Below are positions 60,549 to 64,000 of a DNA stretch of 64,000 bases, piece by piece. This DNA comes from Planococcus salinarum (GTDB lineage: Bacteria > Bacillota > Bacilli > Bacillales_A > Planococcaceae): contig NZ_VIFV01000003.1 of assembly GCF_007004625.1 (NCBI RefSeq), forward strand, positions 62,001 through 126,000. Reading direction: 5' to 3'. Every line of letters begins with the position of its first letter. Within the stretch, counting starts at the first letter, position 1. The translations under genes and the position numbers were made by a program. The notes beneath the pieces are model-generated. The model ran no database searches and was not told the DNA's origin. It saw only the letters and a list, made by a program, of their open reading frames with translations.

Positions 60549-61022
60549 GTGAAGTGGAAAGAACTGATGCTAAACGGCAGTATAATTCTGTTTGTTGAAA
60601 CCAAGGTTTTAGAAAAAAATATTAAAAAGATCGAATCTGAAGGATTTGAAGTAGTTCGGTTTGATTGCAGAGAATGGGATGAAGAGATTTTCCATAAAGA
60701 AGTTGCGAGGAAGTTGAATTTTCCAGCTTACTACGGTGAAAACTTAGCTGCGTTTAGTGATTGTCTATCTGATTTACCAATAAAGAATACGGGCCTTTTG
60801 TTGGTTTTTACTCATTACCAGTCCTTCCTTGCGAAACATCCAGAAGTAGCCATTGTTATGTTAGAGATCATCCATATAAACTCCTGGAGATTTTTACTCG
60901 AAGGAAAAGCTGTATTGAGTTTTATTCAATCGACTGATCCGGAAATATCGCTCCCTGCCATAGGTGGAATGGTCCCCGATTGGAATGGAGAAGAATGGTT
61001 TGATAAAGATCGAGGGATATAA
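60549..61022 (+). CDS. Barstar-like protein (orphan ribonuclease inhibitor)
   Basis: A 157-aa protein with the barstar-family core: FDCREWDEEIFHKEVARKLNFP then YYGENLAAFSDCLSDL, the motif that plugs the barnase active site. A longer C-terminal part ends MVPDWNGEEWFDKD. No barnase-like ribonuclease gene is visible nearby. The start is uncertain: the GTG at 60549 is 20 nt from a strong AGGAGGAGG (60520-60528), whereas in-frame ATT (60540) or ATA (60534) codons are at better distances. It may be an immunity gene separated from its toxin, or a housekeeping barstar. Confidence 0.82.
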   Translation: MKWKELMLNGSIILFVETKVLEKNIKKIESEGFEVVRFDCREWDEEIFHKEVARKLNFPAYYGENLAAFSDCLSDLPIKNTGLLLVFTHYQSFLAKHPEVAIVMLEIIHINSWRFLLEGKAVLSFIQSTDPEISLPAIGGMVPDWNGEEWFDKDRGI

Positions 61023-61033
61023 ATTAAATAAAG

Positions 61034-61067
61034 TGAATGTAACTTATTAACAATTAAGTTACTTTCA
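61034..61067. repeat. Palindrome copy 3
   Basis: TGAATGTAACTTA and TAAGTTACTTTCA, one mismatch, 8-nt loop, 11 bp after the barstar-like gene; followed by GTTCCCC, so not a standard terminator. Confidence 0.8.
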
Positions 61068-61185
61068 GTTCCCCGATTTTACTGACTTCAACAGAAAATC
61101 ATTTCAAACTATTTTCATTAGAAAAAATGATACATTCAGAATGCTATTCTGTAAGCTTTTGAAGCTTGAATCTCAAAAGATATAG

Positions 61186-61241
61186 GGTTACATATCCGAA
61201 CTTATCGGGAGCCTTTTAAATATCAAGGGAGAAAAGAAGTG
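61186..61241 (+). repeat. Degenerate direct repeat, copy 1
   Basis: GGTTACATATCCGAACTTAT then CGGGAGC...AAATATCAAGGGAGAAAAGA. The second copy at 62140-62196 shares GGTTA(A)CATATC, TTATCGGGAGC, AAATA and AAGGGAGA-AAGA. The two copies bracket the 202-aa hypothetical gene. Confidence 0.65.
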
Positions 61242-61268
61242 CTGGAATCAGCTTTTTCTCTCTTTTTG
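61225..61268 (+). terminator. Probable terminator following the barstar-like gene
   Basis: GGGAGAAAAG pairs with CTTTTTCTCTC around an inner GCTG-GAAT-CAGC hairpin, ending in a T run. Confidence 0.65.
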
Positions 61269-61466
61269 TTTGCATTCACATACTTTAACAAACGCTTCGA
61301 AAAGTGGAATAGAAGTTTTTGAAAAAGGAATTCGAGCTATTTAGTTGAATTACCTAATATGTGCAAAGGGCATAAAGTTAAATGGTAATTTACTGGTGTT
61401 GCTGAAAAGTAGAACAGAGCTTTGTATGGTTCAACGGCATTAGAAAATCTAAAGGGGTGTTAGACT

Positions 61467-62075
61467 ATGGGCAAGATTTACATAAGTCAGGAAGAATGGG
61501 GATCGGAGGAAGAGTTTATTATATTTAATGATTTCCAGAAGGTTTCGAAATGGTATATTGGACCTTCAGAATATGAAGACTATGTTGATAGAACCCGTGA
61601 ATTCTTGTCTGACTTTATTTGCACGCAGGATTCGTTCCCCGTTTTTCTCACCTTTGAACCTTACAGTGATCAATCAGTGAAACTTGAAAAGTTGCTTAAC
61701 GACAATGCGATTTCTTATACTTCTCGTGTAGAAGATATTGGAAGCAGAATGTTTCCCGTTTTCACGATCAAGCTGAAGGATGTACAAGATTTGCAGCTTG
61801 TCTTAGAAGAGACGTTTTGGATGGCAGCTGCCAATCAATTTTTCGCCTTTTCCTTTACCGATAACTGCACGTATAAATTGGTCATGAAAAAAACACTATG
61901 GAGAAAAGAGAAGCCTTATATGTTGCCTTATTTTCAGATGGAGGAAGATTCTACAGTTATAACGATTTGGCATGATGGGCAAGGGTTTAATCTTTATACG
62001 AGTAATGAACGATACAAAACATTGGAAAGTCTCATTAACCAATTGCCTAAAGGTATAATAGTAGAAAATGATTAA
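61467..62075 (+). CDS. Hypothetical protein, 202 aa, not recognised
   Basis: A soluble, acidic protein with mixed alpha/beta character, no signal peptide and no transmembrane segment. Aromatic-rich stretches (FTIKLKDVQDLQLVLEETFWMAAANQFFAF, TVITIWHDGQGFNLYTSN) suggest a compact domain. I recognise no catalytic motif. Its ATG follows AAAGGGGTGT. Size, acidity and location next to a barstar-like gene would fit an immunity-type protein; this is inference from context only. Confidence 0.7.
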   Translation: MGKIYISQEEWGSEEEFIIFNDFQKVSKWYIGPSEYEDYVDRTREFLSDFICTQDSFPVFLTFEPYSDQSVKLEKLLNDNAISYTSRVEDIGSRMFPVFTIKLKDVQDLQLVLEETFWMAAANQFFAFSFTDNCTYKLVMKKTLWRKEKPYMLPYFQMEEDSTVITIWHDGQGFNLYTSNERYKTLESLINQLPKGIIVEND

Positions 62076-62139
62076 ATAGAGACAAGGGGATTCTTCTCGC
62101 AAATGGTAAGTTTAAGAAAATATTTTCGACTGGGCTATT

Positions 62140-62196
62140 GGTTAACATATCATCCGATTATCGGGAGCTGCATAAATACGAAGGGAGAGAAGATGT
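62140..62196 (+). repeat. Degenerate direct repeat, copy 2, truncated by the IS element
   Basis: Same block as 61186-61241. Its final AAGGGAGAG (62181-62189) is the left arm of a terminator whose right arm CTCTCCCTT lies beyond the IS at 63687-63695. Confidence 0.65.
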
Positions 62197-62226
62197 GGTA
62201 GTGACCCCTTAAAGTTAGAGTTTAAA

Positions 62227-63048
62227 TTATGCAGCTAATTGGCTGGCATGAATTCGGTAGTTTACCGGGCTCATGCCGGCCAATTTTTGCTTAATGCGTT
62301 CGTGGTTATAGTAGTGGACGTATCGTTCAATCTTCAGCTTCAGTTCTTCGTACGATACCAGTTCTTCTCCGTGGTACATCTCCTGTTTAAGCAGACCAAA
62401 AAAGTTTTCCATCGCCGCGTTGTCGGCACAAGTCGCCTTTCGAGACATGCTTTGGAAAATTCGGTGTTGCTTCAAAGACTTCACCCATAATCGGTGCTGA
62501 TAATGCCAGCCTTGGTCGGAGTGGATGGTTGTCCGGTAAGCAGCCTGGTCTCCGATAATCGGCAGGGCATGGTGCAGCGAGTCCAGGACGAAGTCGAGGG
62601 TGGGGCGTTTCGACATACTCATGCATATGATTTCGCCATTGTAGAGATCCATCACAGGGCTTAAGTAGAGCTTTTCCTCGCCCATACATTTGAATTCGGT
62701 GACGTCCGTCACGATTTTTTGTAAAGCGTGCGATGTGTGGAACCGGCGGTTCAACCGGTTTTTTGCGATGGTGCCTACTTGGCCCTTATAGGAACGATAG
62801 CGCGATTTCCGAATGAACTTGATGCAAGTTAGGTTCAATTCGCCCATGATGCGCTGGACTTTTTTGTGATTGATGACGTAACCCTGCGCCTTTAATTCCA
62901 GATGGATCCTGCGATACCCGTAACGGCCTTCGTGTTTTTCAAAGAGCTCCAGAATCAACGTTTCCCATTCTAAATTGGGGTCTTCTAACCCGAATCGCTG
63001 GCGGTGGTAATGATACGTGGCTTCTGGAAGATCGACAATCTCCAGCAC
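62227..63048 (-). CDS. IS150-type transposase OrfB (DDE integrase core)
   Basis: 273 aa as listed from an internal start. In practice it is made as the C-terminal part of an OrfAB fusion by -1 frameshifting. It has an HTH_21 region (HEGRYGYRRIHLELKAQGYVI) and an rve integrase core with catalytic Asp in TDVTEFKCMG, second Asp in IHSDQGWHYQ, and Glu in NAAMENFFGLLKQE. The -1 frame stays open upstream to the slippery site (VGRFPGESGCLPRKAQ...). All catalytic residues are intact. Confidence 0.95.
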   Translation of the reverse strand: MLEIVDLPEATYHYHRQRFGLEDPNLEWETLILELFEKHEGRYGYRRIHLELKAQGYVINHKKVQRIMGELNLTCIKFIRKSRYRSYKGQVGTIAKNRLNRRFHTSHALQKIVTDVTEFKCMGEEKLYLSPVMDLYNGEIICMSMSKRPTLDFVLDSLHHALPIIGDQAAYRTTIHSDQGWHYQHRLWVKSLKQHRIFQSMSRKATCADNAAMENFFGLLKQEMYHGEELVSYEELKLKIERYVHYYNHERIKQKLAGMSPVNYRIHASQLAA

Positions 63049-63053
63049 ATCCG

Positions 63054-63611
63054 TTAATCGGAACCCTTCTTTTTGGAGTTCGAATGCCAGCGCTGCTTGT
63101 GCTTTTCGAGGTAGGCATCCGGATTCTCCTGGAAAGCGTCCAACTTTTTTAAATAAGCAACCTCCAAACGGAGAAGCTCATTCTCGCGTTCAAGTTGTTC
63201 TTCACGGGACATTGTCCTAGCCGGTTTTGCCGGTTTCTTTTTCGGATTTTTCGCCATGGGTGGCCGTCCTTTCTTTCTCAGGCCTTCTGCCCCTTCCGCC
63301 AAAAACGTCTGTTTCCATTTTACAATGAGTGTAGGGTTGTGCATCTTGAATTCAATCGCTGCGTCTTGGTAGGAAGCGCCTGTTTGTTTCATAAAGTGTA
63401 ATACATCCAACTTGAATTGAACAGAATACACCCGGTACTTCTGCCTGTTACGCAAGCCCTCTTTTCCGAATGCCTGGAAAGCCCGCACCCAGCGTGCAAT
63501 TTGTCCGTGGCTGGATATCCCATATCTTCGGGCTAAGCGTGGATAGCCCAACGGGCCAGCCAAATACTCATTGACGAGCTTCAGTTTAAATTCTTCGCTA
63601 TATTTTATCAT
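63054..63611 (-). CDS. IS150-type OrfA (helix-turn-helix DNA-binding protein)
   Basis: A 185-aa protein with two helix-turn-helix units (LKLVNEYLAGPLGYPRLARRYGIS and KLDVLHFMKQTGASYQDAAIEF) and a C-terminal leucine-zipper coiled coil (REEQLERENELLRLEVAYLKKL). It binds the IS ends. Translation to its own stop gives a regulator; slippage at 63144-63150 yields the OrfAB transposase. Confidence 0.93.
   Translation of the reverse strand: MIKYSEEFKLKLVNEYLAGPLGYPRLARRYGISSHGQIARWVRAFQAFGKEGLRNRQKYRVYSVQFKLDVLHFMKQTGASYQDAAIEFKMHNPTLIVKWKQTFLAEGAEGLRKKGRPPMAKNPKKKPAKPARTMSREEQLERENELLRLEVAYLKKLDAFQENPDAYLEKHKQRWHSNSKKKGSD
63144..63150 (-). other. Programmed -1 frameshift heptamer A AAA AAG
   Basis: On the minus strand, TTA AAA AAG TTG within OrfA (YLKKL). 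After slippage the reading continues KKVGRFPGESG... into OrfB. This is the standard IS150 arrangement. Confidence 0.85.
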
Positions 63612-63705
63612 AGAAAAAACACCTCCAAAGTTAGATTTTTAACTCTAACTTTTGGGGTGCACCACCTGCGCTATGATCAGCATTGGCTCTCCCTTTTTCT
63701 CTATT

Positions 63706-63728
63706 AAAGTGTACTTTTACGAACGCTT
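63706..63728 (+). repeat. Second copy of the AAGTGTACTTTTACGAACGC repeat
   Basis: AAAGTGTACTTTTACGAACG + CTT, 23 bases identical to 59152-59174, the right half of the perfect palindrome near pyrE. The two copies flank the accessory block. Confidence 0.8.
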
Positions 63729-63830
63729 ATATTCCCAGAATTATATAGCTATTATATTTAGTTCTAAGTATATTTAGCGTAAGAGTTTCGATTCTGATAA
63801 TAAGTGAGAAAAGATAACTAAGGAGGACCT

Positions 63831-64000
63831 ATGGAAAAAAGTAAACTACGCATTATAAAAGCACCCCAAATGTTAGATTTGAACTCTAACTTTTGGGGTG
63901 CTCCACCTTTAAGCGAAATGCTTTTCTCATTTTATTGGGGGAATTGTAATAATATAAAAATAAATAACAAAAATGCGAAGGGAGAAGAAAGCAAAGCGAT
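63831..64000 (+). CDS. Edge-truncated ORF containing an IS-end palindrome
   Basis: ATG at 63831 with AAGGAGG 4 nt upstream, open through to the window edge (56 codons). The first ten residues are MEKSKLRIIK. Residues 11-26 are read from the palindromic IS-end copy, after which the protein is hydrophobic (LSEMLFSFYWGN). The strong ribosome site argues for a real 5' end. The inserted palindrome may have altered the product. No family recognised. Confidence 0.35.
   Translation, partial: MEKSKLRIIKAPQMLDLNSNFWGAPPLSEMLFSFYWGNCNNIKINNKNAKGEESKA
63860..63902. repeat. Solo IS150-end palindrome
   Basis: AGCACCCCAAA-GTTAGA and TCTAAC-TTTTGGGGTGCT arms around TTTGAAC. Twenty bases (63882-63901) are identical to the right end of the neighbouring IS (63641-63660), and both are followed by CCACC after one differing base. 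A MITE-like remnant or a preferred target. Confidence 0.8.

Larger units (their letters stand above)
61023..61466. other. 444-bp gene-free stretch between the barstar-like gene and the next gene
   Basis: It contains palindrome copy 3, one copy of a degenerate direct repeat (61186-61241) and a probable terminator (61225-61268). A 27-codon GTG ORF at 61239-61322 has a ribosome-like site, but its 5' part is the terminator stem, so it is not called a gene. The right 140 bp hold the ribosome site AAAGGGGTGT of the next gene and nothing else I can recognise. Confidence 0.6.
62196..63666 (-). mobile_element. IS3-family (IS150 group) insertion sequence, complete
   Basis: About 1.47 kb. The terminal inverted repeats match TGGT-(AGT)G-ACCCC..AAAGTTAGAGTT on the left and, on the minus strand, TGGTGCACCCCAAAAGTTAG on the right. 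Two overlapping minus-strand ORFs encode OrfA and OrfB with a slippery heptamer. The exact tips are uncertain by a few bases and no clear target duplication is visible. The right end can itself fold (TTAGATTTTTAACTCTAA). Confidence 0.92.

Noticed and set aside
61239-61322. 27-codon GTG ORF
   Set aside because: Its ribosome-like AAGGGAG and first codons coincide with a terminator hairpin.

Overview
The window reads as a chromosomal segment of a low-to-moderate GC Bacillota of the Planococcaceae type (Planococcus/Planomicrobium-like; inference). The gene order is that of the Bacillus subtilis ctaA-ylbN-rpmF, dcw and pyr regions. Every sporulation gene that B. subtilis keeps in these places (spoVD, spoVE, spoIIGA, sigE, sigG) is absent, which points to a non-sporulating relative.

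Layout. 1-972: edge-truncated IS1595-type transposase. 1053-8854: terminal oxidase block, with ctaA divergent from ctaB-C-D-E-F, then ctaG and a DUF420 (CtaM/YozB-like) gene; these encode the caa3 oxidase and its heme A and copper maturation. 8906-18947: ylb-type housekeeping block (AI-2E-type permease, YugN-like, YlbC-like CAP protein, thioesterase, RicF/YlbF, GDPD, YlbG, RsmD, CoaD, YlbL, TmcAL, YceD/DUF177, L32). 19519-23606: enoyl-CoA hydratase plus a three-gene biotin-dependent acyl-CoA carboxylase operon whose promoter overlaps a perfect CcpA cre box. 23690-26655: PanE-like reductase, DUF3397, BshC. 26804-41987: division and cell-wall cluster mraZ-rsmH-ftsL-pbpB-mraY-murD, divIB-ylxW-ylxX-sbp, ftsA, ftsZ, ylmE-sepF-ylmG-ylmH, divIVA. 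murE, murG, murB and ftsW/spoVE are not here. 42435-47334: T-box-controlled ileS, lspA, rluD. 47331-58959: pyrimidine operon pyrR-P-B-C-AA-AB-K-D-F-E with two PyrR attenuators.

58960-64000 is accessory and AT-richer. It holds palindromic repeats, a GNAT acetyltransferase, a small membrane-anchored protein, an orphan barstar-like protein, an unrecognised 202-aa protein, a complete IS150-type IS3 element that appears to split a transcription terminator, a solo copy of that element's end, and an edge-truncated ORF.

Two families of intergenic repeats sit between operons. Family A has units of about 120 bp ending CTGGAGTCTGGAC. Family B is a longer, MITE-like element with GATATT/GCAAAACAGC terminal inverted repeats. 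They share a core of about 30 bp and occupy the murD-divIB, ftsA-ftsZ, rpmF-ECH, divIVA-ileS and ileS-lspA gaps. The most unusual coding observation is a 13-residue tandem duplication of the substrate-binding RVQ-H-(E/K)RH segment in aspartate carbamoyltransferase PyrB.
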